Assembly: GCA_963969365.1 (NCBI GenBank)
Contig: OZ017757.1
Location: forward strand, 2,232,001-2,296,000
Reading direction: 5' to 3'
Origin: Asterochloris sp. CNOR1
Lineage: Eukaryota > Chlorophyta > Trebouxiophyceae > Trebouxiales > Trebouxiaceae
Length of the DNA stretch: 64,000 nucleotides
The translations under genes and the position numbers were made by a program. The first letter of the stretch is position 1. Each line of letters opens with the position of its first letter. The notes under the pieces are model-generated. The model saw nothing but the letters and a program-made list of their open reading frames with translations, did not search any database and had not been told where the DNA came from. Below, in pieces: positions 54,301 to 64,000 of the stretch.

Positions 54301-57300
54301 GTCCAGCAGCAAGTTTTCTCAATCTGGCACGTCCAAGCCGGGGCAAACATTAACCTGTGCGCATAGCATCTGCCCTGCAGCAAGTGTCTGGCAGCTCACA
54401 ACCTGGGCTGTGGCAGCCGGCACCTGCAGGTCTCAACAGCAGGGCCCCGCCTATGCAGTGGCAATTGGCGCATGCTGATCCGCGCACCATTTGCATGAGA
54501 GGCTATCATCTATCCTCGTAAATCCTGGCGTGCCATCGTTGCGGCCAAGTCCTCCTGCAGTATAGCTGAGGGTCAGCACTTTAGGCACCCTGTCACCTGG
54601 CACTGGCCTCATTTTGCATGCTGCCATGACAGACTGCTGCAAACCTCTTATCAAGCTGGCCAGTTGAGTCTCCTGTCATTCCTGGCTACAGACAATCGAA
54701 ATCATTGCCAAGGTGGAGTCCTTTGACAGCATCCCTAACATTGTGGACATCGTCGACGCCTCGGATGCCATCATGGTCGCCAGAGGAGACCTGGGTGAGC
54801 CAGTTGGATGCTCAGCCAAGGGCAGCCACGGTGCACGTCTTGTGCACTGCCCATGCACAGCACTTGGGTGACGGCAGGCCATACACACCTGTTGGTTGTC
54901 AGAGGACCTGGGTGAGCTCTGCAAGGCATTTGGAGCTGCATTCAGGGTTGGAGCCTGTAAGTCCATGTGGCACATCCACGCCAGGCAGGGACCATGGTGC
55001 TTGGCAAGTGATCTTGTGCAATCAAGCAAGACCTGCACTGCAAGAGCTCGCGACAAGTCCTTCGTCTGCATCCCTCTCTGGAGCTGAAGCCACTTGACCC
55101 TGCAGCTGCCCTGGTAGCCTGTATGCAGTCTTTGTAGAGGTGATGCAGCCTCAAGTGCTGCCATGTGCCCACAGTCATCTGAGGCATTTCCTGACTTCGT
55201 CGGCAGCTGCTCACCTGCCACCTGTTGCCTCTGCAAGGCACCCACATTCCGCTGAGGGTGACCCCTGCATTGATTGCTAGCAGCCTGCCTGCTCACCTGG
55301 CCCCCTATCTGTGCTCAGGCCCCCCTGAGGTGCTGAAGGAGGTGGCAATGAAGCTGTGTGCTGCCCCTGCTGCGCCTGCAGGCGCCTGACGACAGCTTTA
55401 CAGGCATTTATTTAGTTGCGTGACCTGCAGAAGCGTTCATTTTTGCAAACTTCAAACACAGCAGACTCCTGCTGCCTTTGCAGGCGCCTGACGACAGCTT
55501 GACAGGCATTTCTCCTGATGTGTGACCTGCAAAAGCACCTGATCTTGCAGACTTTCAAGCAGTGTACCCCTGCTGCCCCTGCAGGGGCCCAGATCCCCCT
55601 GGAGGACGTCCCCTCAGTCCAGAAGGAGGTGGTGATGCGCTGCCGCCAGGCGGGCAAGCCCGTCATCGTGGCCTCCCACCTCCTGCAGTCCATGATTGAG
55701 TACCCCACCCCCACGCGGGCAGAGGTGGCTGACATCTCGGATGTGGTCCGGCAGCGGGCGGATGCGCTCATGCTGTCGGGCGAGAGCGCCATTGGGGAGT
55801 ACCCGGACAAGGCTGTGGGGGTGCTGCGGGCGGTGGCCGCCCACATCGAGGAGTGGTGCAGGTGAGATCTGTTGCAGCCCCTGATCAACAGTAAGAAGTT
55901 GTGCAGATGCTGTGGGTGCAGGCCACGCATGTTCTGAATTTGGGACTCGTTTCGGTGGCCAACAGCCAGCTGTGTATGTGCCTTGCTAAAAGGTCCAGAC
56001 TGGGAATTAAGAGGAAGAGAGATGTCCATGCCCGTTGAAGGAACTGGTAGCATGTGGTGCTTCAAGATGAAGCGGTGGCTGACTGCATGCAGTGCCTTTG
56101 ACTGTCAAGCAGAGGCATGTCAGGGCACAGCAGCGTCTGCTTGGCAAAAGCAATGCTGCAGGCCAATAGTCACTTTGCTGAGACTGCAGGCATGTATGTC
56201 AGCTTGCACGCAAGCTGGCAGCTCTTCGTTGCCACTACACCCTGTCCAGTGCGCAGCGCGCCTCTTCACGCTATGCATGAGAGGGTTGGCAGACCACCCT
56301 GTGCCCCAGGACTGTAGACTTGTTTGCCTTGGTCCCTTCCACTGCACCATCAGACCTCAGATTTTTGGACCCATGCTGCTGCCTGTCTGTTGCTGCAGGC
56401 AGGAAGCATGACCAGATGCTCCGTTGCACCTTGTGCTTATCACAAAAGAGCGCGCCAGATTCCGTAAGACCTCTTGACATGCCCTCCCCTGCCCTCCTGC
56501 AGGCAGGAGACATATGGTCAGATGGGGGGCGATCCAGACGAACGGCATCCCTGATGGTCTCATCAGCTTTGCAGGACCAGCACCTGACAGGGTCTCCCCT
56601 CCCTGCAGGCAGGAGAAGTATGGGCAGATCATGCTGCCCCAGCTGACAGGCATCGCCGATGGGCGCGTCAGCGAGGAGCTGTGCGCCAGTGCGGCCACTA
56701 TGGCCAACAACCTGAATGCACGCGCAATTTTTGTGTACACTCGGCGGGGCTACATGGCCAACTTCCTGTCTAGGTGTCGCCCAGACTGCCCCATTTTTGC
56801 ATTTACAGGTGGGCCCAGATGCATTTGTGAGATCCTGTTGCTGCAGCTCTGTAATTTAAACACTAAACAAGACAGAGGTGGCGCCACCCTGCCAGTATCT
56901 GCCATCACAGATGGCAGGTTCGTCCCTGGCAGTCTGTTGGGCAGAGGCCTTGACAGCCCACTGCACTGCCTTCCGCACCCAAGCTCCAGATGATTCTGGT
57001 GGCTGCCCAAGCTAGCAGCAGCATTGTGTGCAGTGGCTGATGGCATTCAGCAGCTTGAAGGGAGGCTGACTGCCTCCTCTGCCTTCCTGAATCAGCATGA
57101 AGGCACTTCGAGCAAGGCTAATCTTACTGCTGCGGGTGTTACAAGAACCAGTTCTGTGCACCACTTGACGACCTTGGCCTGCTCTCCTGGGCCCACTCAT
57201 CTGCTCAGGCGGCCGAGCTCCTCAAGGCTCACACCAGGCTTTTTTCCTCTCACCTGCGCTTTTCACATCAGCAAGATGTGCTTCACTCTGTGTCAGATTC

Positions 57301-57907
57301 CAGCATTCTCAGGGCCTCCACATGCTCTCTGGGTACTCGGACAATCTGCCTCTGACCATGCATACCAGCAAGGCGTGCGGCAGCGCATGCAGCTGTGCTG
57401 GGTGGTGCCACCCCTCCGTCAGGTCCTGGCACTGAGGTGCACCGCTTGCTGCCCTGCAGACCAGCAAGACGTAAGGCAGCGCATGAACCTGCGCTGGGGG
57501 GTGATGCCCTTCCGTCTGGACTTTGCCGACAACCCAGAGGAGAACATTGAGCGTACATTCAAGTGAGGCACAAGGGTGCTGCATAGGGATCGTTCAGCTG
57601 GGAATCTGCCGGCGGAGGTCTGGCTGTCCTTGTTTTCTGCCGCGAAAGGCCACTGCTGGCCTGGCCAGCAGGGGCTTGTCTGTTGCTGGTAGCCCTCTCT
57701 CCTGGGTGTGGAGCCGTATGGAGTGTAGCTTGGTCATGTCCACAGCACAAGCCAGAACCGGGCACCATCTCACCACCACAGCACTGCTGCAGGTTGCTCA
57801 AGAGGAGGGAGCTGGTGCGCAAGGACGATGTTGTCATTGTTGTCAGTGACATCAGGCCAGATGATCAGTCTGTCGTGCGCTCTGTCCAGATTCGCCGTGT
57901 GCCCTGA
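51360..57907 (+). CDS. PKP1: Plastidial pyruvate kinase, alpha-type subunit
   Basis: Converts phosphoenolpyruvate and ADP to pyruvate and ATP in the plastid, feeding fatty-acid synthesis (family knowledge). Exons: 51360-51672, 52294-52477, 52894-52972, 53151-53246, 53644-53829, 54167-54286, 54692-54794, 55585-55861, 56609-56808, 57460-57562 and 57793-57907; phases agree throughout. The N-terminus, [20 protein letters not shown], is transit-peptide-like. Alpha-type markers match plant PKP1: ARLNMCHG instead of the usual [55 protein letters not shown] (catalytic Lys), [18 protein letters not shown] (metal site), [20 protein letters not shown] and [13 protein letters not shown]. The C-terminus ends with [15 protein letters not shown]. 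Length is about 590 residues, as expected. Introns before exons 8, 9 and 10 hold decayed copies of those exons' heads. Confidence 0.95.
55382..55584 (+). repeat. Two tandem acceptor-side units before PK exon 8
   Basis: CCTGCAG|GCGCCTGACGACAGC occurs with acceptors ending at 55381 and 55483, and the real acceptor CCTGCAG|GGGCCC ends at 55584. Spacing is 102 and 101 bases. The units share GACAGGCATTT, GTGACCTGCA and CTTGCAGACTTTCAA-like blocks. Just upstream (~55325) GAAGGAGGTGGCAATGA resembles exon 8's GAAGGAGGTGGTGATGC. Confidence 0.88.
56400..56608 (+). repeat. Two decayed copies of PK exon 9 head
   Basis: The exon at 56609 reads GCAGGAGAAGTATGGGCAGA then GGCATCGCCGATGG. Copies begin at 56503 (GCAGGAGACATATGGTCAGA then GGCATCCCTGATGG) and 56400 (GCAGGAAGCATGACCAGATG). 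All three follow CTGCAG. Spacing is 103 and 106 bases. Confidence 0.9.
57364..57459 (+). repeat. Decayed copy of PK exon 10 head
   Basis: ACCAGCAAGGCGTGCGGCAG then CGCATGCAGCTGTGCTGGGT at about 57364 repeats ACCAGCAAGACGTAAGGCAG then CGCATGAACCTGCGCTGGGG at 57461. Spacing is about 96 bases. The copy's acceptor has become GCAT, so it should not splice. Confidence 0.88.
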
Positions 57908-59255
57908 GCCTGGCGCCGTCCAATCAATGTTTAGTTTACAGCCAGCAAGCGTCCAACCATGCTACCAAGTCAGCAAGTGGCCCCATTCTTTTGAGATTCG
58001 TCCACCTGATTGTTACACAATTATGAGCGCTTTACATTCTTTTGTGTGACTGAGTGACCAAGATCTAGCAGTTTTCTAGCGTCCTCATGAGGATCAGCCT
58101 GAGATGTAACATCATAAACACTTCAGCCATGCAACACATCACAGCTGCTCTGATGATACACGTGGCTGCATCAGCGGATGGACTGGAGAAATTGCTGGCT
58201 GCAGGAGACAGTCCTTAAGCACATGATTTGCAGAGTCCTGTGGGGCTGCCAGACTCACCGTAAGCTCTTCTTGAACATGACTGGGTGCTGCAGTCAGGCT
58301 TCTGCGTTTTCTCAGACACAAAGGTGGACTACTTGATCACCGAGCATGGCATGGGTTACACTGTGTCGGAGCATGCCAGCGCGACAACTCCTGTAGGCGG
58401 CTTCCTTGCCACCACCTTGTTCTGAAGGCAGCTGCTGCAGAGCACCTGAAGCAAACCCCAATTAGTGCATCACGCAGTGCACCACTGCAGAGAAACTGCT
58501 GCTGGCCTGCAATGTCTGCCTCAATATCAAAACAGCTGTGAGATAGGACCACTGCTGCACCTGGGTAACCCACTCCATGCTGGGCCACGTTTGGACCAGC
58601 AGCATGTCACCTAAGCCCTGTCACCTGCAAAGCAAGCGCCCTGACCCATTGCGCAGCCCATGTTGCTCAGCCAAGCCAAGACCTTCCTTGGTATGGGGGG
58701 TCAGCGCACAGGAGGACATGCCATGGCACAGCAGCATGTCGATAAATTGCAGCCAGGCACCAAGCAGTGGGCTTCCAGAGGGCAGACGCCATTAATGGTG
58801 AGCACTCCCTGCGGCCAGGCTTGCTGACAGTCTGAGGACAGCTCAGCCTCCAGCCAATTGCTGCAAAGCTTGCAGCACATCAGCCTCCCTGGAGCACAAA
58901 CGCTGATGACCTGGGGCTTACAGGCTCACAGCTTTCGCAGCAGAGGTGACAAGTGCAGCAAAATCCAACAGCAGGAGTCTGGGCCTGACACTAGTACTGT
59001 CATAAAATTGCACCAGATGCTTTTATTTGAATTCAGCCTGCATCTGAGCATGGCTGGTACAGCAGTATCGGCAGACACTGGCACCAGGAGGGCAGCTTAT
59101 TTAGAATGCTGCAGGCCAGCCTCACATCCGTCCCACCTCCGCAGCTGTCTGCCGTACGGGATGCAGACTCTGACCTTCCATGTAAAAGGCAGACCCTTTT
59201 TCGGAAAGTACGAAACTTCGCCACATTTCTCCTGGCTGTCTGATGATACATTTGA
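57908..59255. other. 1.3 kb gap, no firm gene
   Basis: This holds the 3' flank of pyruvate kinase and the promoter of the next + gene. A 29-codon frame at about 58130 (MQHITAALMIHVAASADGLE) has an ankyrin-like look but no partner repeats. A 138-codon + frame at 58858 and a minus frame with HGMSSCALTPHTKEGLGLAE were noted without recognisable family. Confidence 0.35.
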
Positions 59256-62200
59256 ATGCCTGCAGTGCCTGTGACCAGCAGCACAAACCTGAAGAGCCTG
59301 AAGGAGCTCGTGCATAAGAGACACAGCTTTCGAGATGCTGCACCTTCTGGCAGTGACCCGAAGTCCAGGCATTCTGCTGCTCAGGTTGGAGAGCAGCAAC
59401 TGATATGCAATCTCTGCTTAAACATGATTGTGGCAAAGCATGTGGTGTCACCTGCCTGCAGCTGTCTGCGGCGCTGGGGGGCGCTCTGCAGACTCTGCAG
59501 GACCAACTCCATGTTCTAGAGATCCTAGACTCTGGCCCCGCAGCCTCCTGGCCAGGTGTGGGCCAGGTGTGCCACCCCCTTGGCTGAACAATGTACACAG
59601 TCTGTCTTCAATCCATTGCGTTGCTCCATGCTGAGAGCTTTAGTGCCCTCAGGGGAGCCTTCATGGCATGCAGCACTTTTGGCACTGGCACCGGCAGGCG
59701 CTGCTGTGATACAAACACCGGCGTCATGCAGCTGTTCATTCCCTAATTTCACACTGCAGGCTTTGAAGGATGTTGGCGCTCTGGCATGCATGGTGGCAGA
59801 GGGTGCATCCTTGGCTGAGCGAGAGGCTGCCTCAGAAGCTGAGCAGCGCCGCGCCGCAGCACAGCAAGCTCAAGCCGCCAGCGACAGGGCTGCTGCCAGT
59901 GAGCAGGCCCTGGCTGCCAGCAAGGCCAGGGCTGCCAAGCTGCAGCAGGAGCTGCAGGGCAAGCAGCAGGTGCGCTTTGCTTTTGAGTGCTGCTGCCGCT
60001 CCCATACACGTGTGATCAGTGTCTGGGCAAAGAAAAACAGAAGAAGACAGAAAGCATCAGAGGCGCCATTGAAGACAATGGCTGCAGCGGCTGGACTGCA
60101 TGCACCTCCTCCCAAAGCCTGAGTCTGTCTTGCAGACACAGCCACATCCCACACGTGGCCATTGCTGCTGTGTTGTGATGCTGCAGGACGTCAAGCAGAA
60201 ACAGTGCTGTGACCTCAGTTGTGCTGCAAGGCATCAGCTCCCAGCAGACATAGTTCACCTGACTTGCCCCACGCGGTGCTCCCCTTTCGCATGGTGCTCA
60301 CAGTGCGGCACGACATGCTGCAGGAGGCGGCATCCGCGCAGCAGAGCCTGGCAGCTGCAGAGGAGCACAGGGAGGAGCTGCAGACCAGGTGCAGCGACCT
60401 GCAGGCGCAGCTAGCAGGGTCAGAGGCGCAGCATCAGGCTCTCTATGGCGAGCACACAGCCCTGCAGGTGTGGCCTTGCTGGGCTACACGCATGTGCACA
60501 CCTGGCCCTGCTCATTGAGCACACGCGCGGCCAACTTGCGCTTCACACATGTGCATGCCATGCCCACTACATACATCCTTGCAGTTGGGGGCCGCGTGTG
60601 GGCACTGCAGTGAGTTGGGGGTGCAGGTGGCCTTGCCACAAGGGGGGTGAGTGGGGCCCAAGATGCTGCAGTGTGCCCCATGTAAGCCTGGACGCATTGA
60701 TCATGTCAGACTGTGCAGCACACTCTGCTGCAGCACAGACTGATTGCAGCAGGCTCATTCCAGTGCCCCTTCCCACAGCAGAAGCACAGCCTTGGTGACG
60801 CGGCTGCTGGGGGCCTGGGCACATCGACTTGCCACCCCAAAAGCAGTACCTCTGTGACCCTGCAGAAAGACCACACCAGCCTCAAGCAGCAGGCAGATGG
60901 CCAGGCAGCCCAAGTGTCTGACCTCAAAGCAGAGTTGCGTGGCAGCATGGCAGAGTGCGAGCAGCTGGAGGTGCGTCTCAATGAAAAGGACTGCCAGCAG
61001 GACGCCCTGCAGCAGATGGTGCAGCAGCTGCAGCAGCAAACTGCAGCTGTGCAGCAGGAGCTGGCAGCTGCCCACAGCCGACAGGGCAGGATGCAGGCGG
61101 AGATGGCAGCCCTGGAAGGGTAAGCCATGAGCCCTGCTGCTCAGCGATCTGGCTGCAATGACAGCCCCGGAGGCTGATCCGAGGGCCGATGGGCTATGTG
61201 CATACTTGCAGATGGCAGCGCTGAAAGGGGAGCTTGGCGGGCTTTGCTTGCCCCATTTGATCTGTGCAGGGGGCGTGTCAGGACGCAGGCGGCGCAGGAA
61301 GGTTGAGTTGGCAGGTGTTGCTTGCCAAGGGTGCAAGGTGCGCTGGGAGATGGTGTATTGGAGCACTCAAGTGCCGGTGTGGCTGCCATCAGCAGGGCAG
61401 AAAATGGCAGCTGCACATGGCCACAAGGGGCAGGATACAGGCAGAAATGGCACTGCGTGTGGGCAGTGGCAGTGGGTCCATGGCTCACATTGACTGGCTC
61501 AAAGCCTGTGATGGTGCAGCCTGTGGAGTGGGGTGTGCTGGTAGCTCTGCTTGATGGTGATACTCAAGACATTGGAGACCAGGGCCTGCATTCAACGGGT
61601 GCTCACAGGGGCCAGGCACCTCAGCACAGGATGCTAGCAGGCATCTGCATGCAGTTCTTTGCCTGGAGCTCGAGTTGTGTGCAGCATCCATCAAGCAGCT
61701 GCCCAGCTGCCTTTACCCAAGAGGGTGTTGTGCTGGTGTTTTGGCCACTGGCAGCTTGTGCTCCATTTCTGGAACACGCTTGCTGGCCTCAGGCTTGTCT
61801 CGGGGTTTGGTTGCCCTCAGACGGAGGGATGAGCTGCAGCAGCTTCTGCGGCGTCTACCTTGGGCTGGCTGCACGTTCACACCTGTTGGGCTCAGTCTTG
61901 CTGGTCAACAAGCTGCAGCAACACCTGCTTGCACTCAGGTGGACCAATGTGTGCTCATTTCAGCACTCCCTTGCCCCTGGCGCCTGCAGGCAGGTCGATG
62001 AGCTGCAGCAGCAGCTGAGGCACAGCCAGGGTGAGACTGCCAAGCTGCGGGACTGGCAGGACATCACCAAACAGGTGCACGCAGACCGCATGCAGGAGGC
62101 AGGGCAGCTGGCGCAGGCAGAGCAGGCCAAGCTGCAGGCCCTGGTGCATCAGAGGTGGGCTGGTTCGTCGACTTGGCTTGCAGGCCTTATGCGGCATGTC

Positions 62201-64000
62201 ATGCCTCTGCAGCATGCCTGCTGCCCAGATGAGCAGCCTGTTGTGGAGTGACACACATGAGGGCCGCTGCTCAGCATGGGCTCCTGGTGCAGGGGCGGGC
62301 TGCCTGCAGCTGTGTCAGTGAGGTGGTCCTGCTCACACAAGTCCCCCAGACCTCTGTGACTGCCTCTGCACAAGCTGCACATCCATACAGTCCTTGCTTC
62401 AAGCGTCTCTCTGAAGTACCACCCATGGCAGGGAAGCCCCCTGAGACTGCCACAATCAGGTGTGAGCAGAAGTCGGAAGCTGGCTTTATTCTACTTCATG
62501 ACCCAGGTCATTGGCGGCCACAGCAGCCCACACTGAGCCTGCAACAGGACATGGCCTGCAGGGATCTCCAGCTGGAGCGCTGGCGAGCCGAGTTGACAGC
62601 CCTGCAGCATCAGCATGATGCTCGGGGGATAGAGTTGGTGGCGTCCAGGCAGGAGCAGCAGGCCCAGATGGCCAAGCACCAGCAGGCACAGGCGGCCACC
62701 GCAGAGCTGCAGGTGTGCAGGGCTGCTGCTGGGAAGCCAGGGAGGGAGCAGTCCGTGTGAGATTCTGCTGAAGTGTCTGCCGTGCTGTCAGGCAAGGTCT
62801 GCTAGCTTGTGACAGGCAGCTGAGCTGGACTGGGGATGCCGCCTGCACTGTGTGACAGGCACCGAGCTCTACCCCGAGAGGCCCCACGGAAGCAACATGC
62901 AGGCATGACATTTGCATCGATCACCTGGCACAGGAGCAGGTGGCAGGCATGGCTGGACTGTCTTGTCCGGCAAGGCAACATCTGATATCAGTCCCCACAA
63001 GGTCCATATGGTGGCCCTTAACCCCCATCAAGCAGCAGCTGCCACCTCAGCACTTGCTGCATGCCCCTAGCCACACTTCCTGTCTGGCGCAGGGGCGGGT
63101 GGCCGAACTACAGCAAAGGGCTGCTGAGCGGCAACAGGAGCACAGCCACCTGCAGGAGCGGATCAGGCAGCTCCAGCTGCACGTGGAGCATGTGCAGGGG
63201 GAGAAGAACTTGGCGCAGGTGGTCAGCAGGCAGGAAGCGGCCGCAGAGGTGGCGAGTCTCAAAGCCAAGGTGCTCTGCTGTGCATGTGGCACTCATCTTG
63301 CTTCTGCTGCATCTGCATGGGGGTGGTCTGGCCTGGGCAGCCTGTCATGCAGGTAGGAGTAATTGGCTGGGACAAAAGCCCTCAAGGGTCAGGTGCTGTA
63401 CACGGGTGCAGGTGGCATGCTTGCGGTCACCAGCTCTGCATGTCAAGCGCAGCAGCTGGATGCTGCACGCCCTCACATCGTCTGACTGCTCTCCAAGCGC
63501 TGCTGGCGTGCCTACTATGTGGTGGGCAGGTGGATGACCAGGGGGAAGCAGGCAGCCGCCGCGCAAAAGGATGCAGCAGCCAGGTCTGCCATCTCCAGCC
63601 TCTGGGTGTGCATGGTGTGCAGGCAGCTGAGTCTACCATGTCAGACGTCGTCTGGCGTGCTGTGCAGGCAGCTGACGCCCAGAAGGAGGCTGCAGTGAGA
63701 TCTGCCATTGCAGACGGGTGGCAGCGCGAGATGCAGCGCCTGGAGGCGCAGCTGCAGGACCTGCAGCATGAGCTGCGCCGAGAGCGCGAGCAGGTGGGTT
63801 AGCAGGCAGCAGAGTGCTGCTGGCCGGCCATGCGGGGACTGGGGCTGTGGGGGCTGGTCCTCAGTGGTGCAGTGGGTGGTTCCGTGGCTGCAGTGGCATC
63901 TGCCCGTGCACCGCCTGTGCAGCTCTGCCAGGAAGGGGAATGGGGACTGCAGCACCAGCTTGGCAGTGAGCGGAAGCAGGTGGGTCAGCAGACCCACCTG
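59256..64000 (+). CDS. Large coiled-coil protein, 5' part only
   Basis: The gene runs off the window. The ATG at 59256 gives MPAVPVTSSTNLKSLKELVH in exon 59256-59384. Later exons are almost pure heptad repeat: LSAALGGALQTLQDQLHVLE (~59461), 59760-59969 (EREAASEAEQRRAAAQQAQA), ~60305-60468 (SDLQAQLAGSEAQHQALYGE), 60866-61119 (DALQQMVQQLQQQTAAVQQE), 61990-62154 (ELQQQLRHSQGETAKLRDWQ), ~62540-62712, ~63093-63270 (LQERIRQLQLHVEHVQGEK) and ~63670-63795 (MQRLEAQLQDLQHELRRERE). A long Gln/Ala/Glu-rich rod like this suits a cytoskeletal, centrosomal or Golgi tether; the exact family cannot be told. Introns hold decayed exon pieces. Several junctions are approximate. Confidence 0.7.
61409..61453 (+). 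repeat. Downstream copy of a coiled-coil exon tail
   Basis: GCTGCACATGGCCACAAGGG then GCAGGATACAGGCAGAAATG at about 61410 repeats the 3' part of exon 60866-61119, GCTGCCCACAGCCGACAGG then GCAGGATGCAGGCGGAGATG. It lies about 340 bases downstream in the next intron. Confidence 0.65.
61821..61989 (+). repeat. Decayed copy of a coiled-coil exon head
   Basis: CCTCAG then ACGGAGGGATGAGCTGCAGC at 61821 resembles CTGCAG then GCAGGTCGATGAGCTGCAGC at 61990. Spacing is 169 bases. Only about 40 bases are recognisable, and the CAG-rich composition makes chance similarity possible. Confidence 0.5.

Noticed and set aside
58130-58216. Ankyrin-like 29-codon frame
   Set aside because: Only a single short unit, no flanking repeats or splice sites that extend it.
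1-64000. Transposons, virus-like elements, CRISPR arrays or bacterial operons
   Set aside because: No transposase, integrase, reverse transcriptase or capsid motif, terminal repeats or spaced direct repeats of CRISPR type were seen. All firm genes are spliced nuclear genes.

Overview
The window is nuclear DNA of a green alga, most probably a trebouxiophyte-like chlorophyte (inference). Genes are split into many short exons, with introns of about 100 to 500 bases that begin GTGAG or GCAAG and end TGCAG. Coding sequence is GC-rich and Ala/Gln-rich. The gene set is eukaryotic and plant-like: exosome RRP42, signal peptidase SPC12, an SppA-type protease, ARGLU1, plastid pyruvate kinase alpha and a nuclear tRNA-Ser. 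No virus-like element, CRISPR array or intact transposon was seen.

Layout: RRP42 (+, 460-3925) converges on a membrane-anchored SAM methyltransferase (-, 4150-7777). That gene shares a short divergent promoter with a long C2-like, Gln/Ala-rich coiled-coil protein (+, 7960-16947). The coiled-coil gene ends about 30 bases from SPC12 (-, 16980-17319). A mostly non-coding stretch with a perfect hairpin and a broken coiled-coil gene follows. Then come SppA (-, 19253-25013), ARGLU1 (+, 25501-27982), a Ser/Thr kinase (+, 28272-35089) whose last exon lies antisense to the 3' end of a long helical protein (-, 34769-41073), a secreted glycosylated amidase (+, 42166-49295), two tRNA-Ser(GCU) genes (-), plastid pyruvate kinase alpha (+, 51360-57907) and the start of a large coiled-coil gene (+, 59256 to the window end). 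These are unrelated nuclear genes, not an operon or a single pathway.

Two patterns stand out. First, both tRNA-Ser genes carry a 20-22 base insert inside the 3' strand of the T stem. Removing it restores a perfect tRNA with discriminator G73, and a T-run terminator follows the restored 3' end. The two inserts share their ends and a short hairpin but differ in the loop, as expected of a non-canonical tRNA intron. Second, in most genes the intron before an exon holds one to three decayed copies of that exon's head together with its 3' splice site, usually 95-115 bases apart. A few exons instead have decayed copies of their tail and 5' splice site downstream. This looks like a general process of intron growth by tandem duplication across splice junctions.

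Exon boundaries were read by eye from splice signals, reading phase and remembered family sequences. Those given to the base are the best supported; those given as approximate are not resolved.
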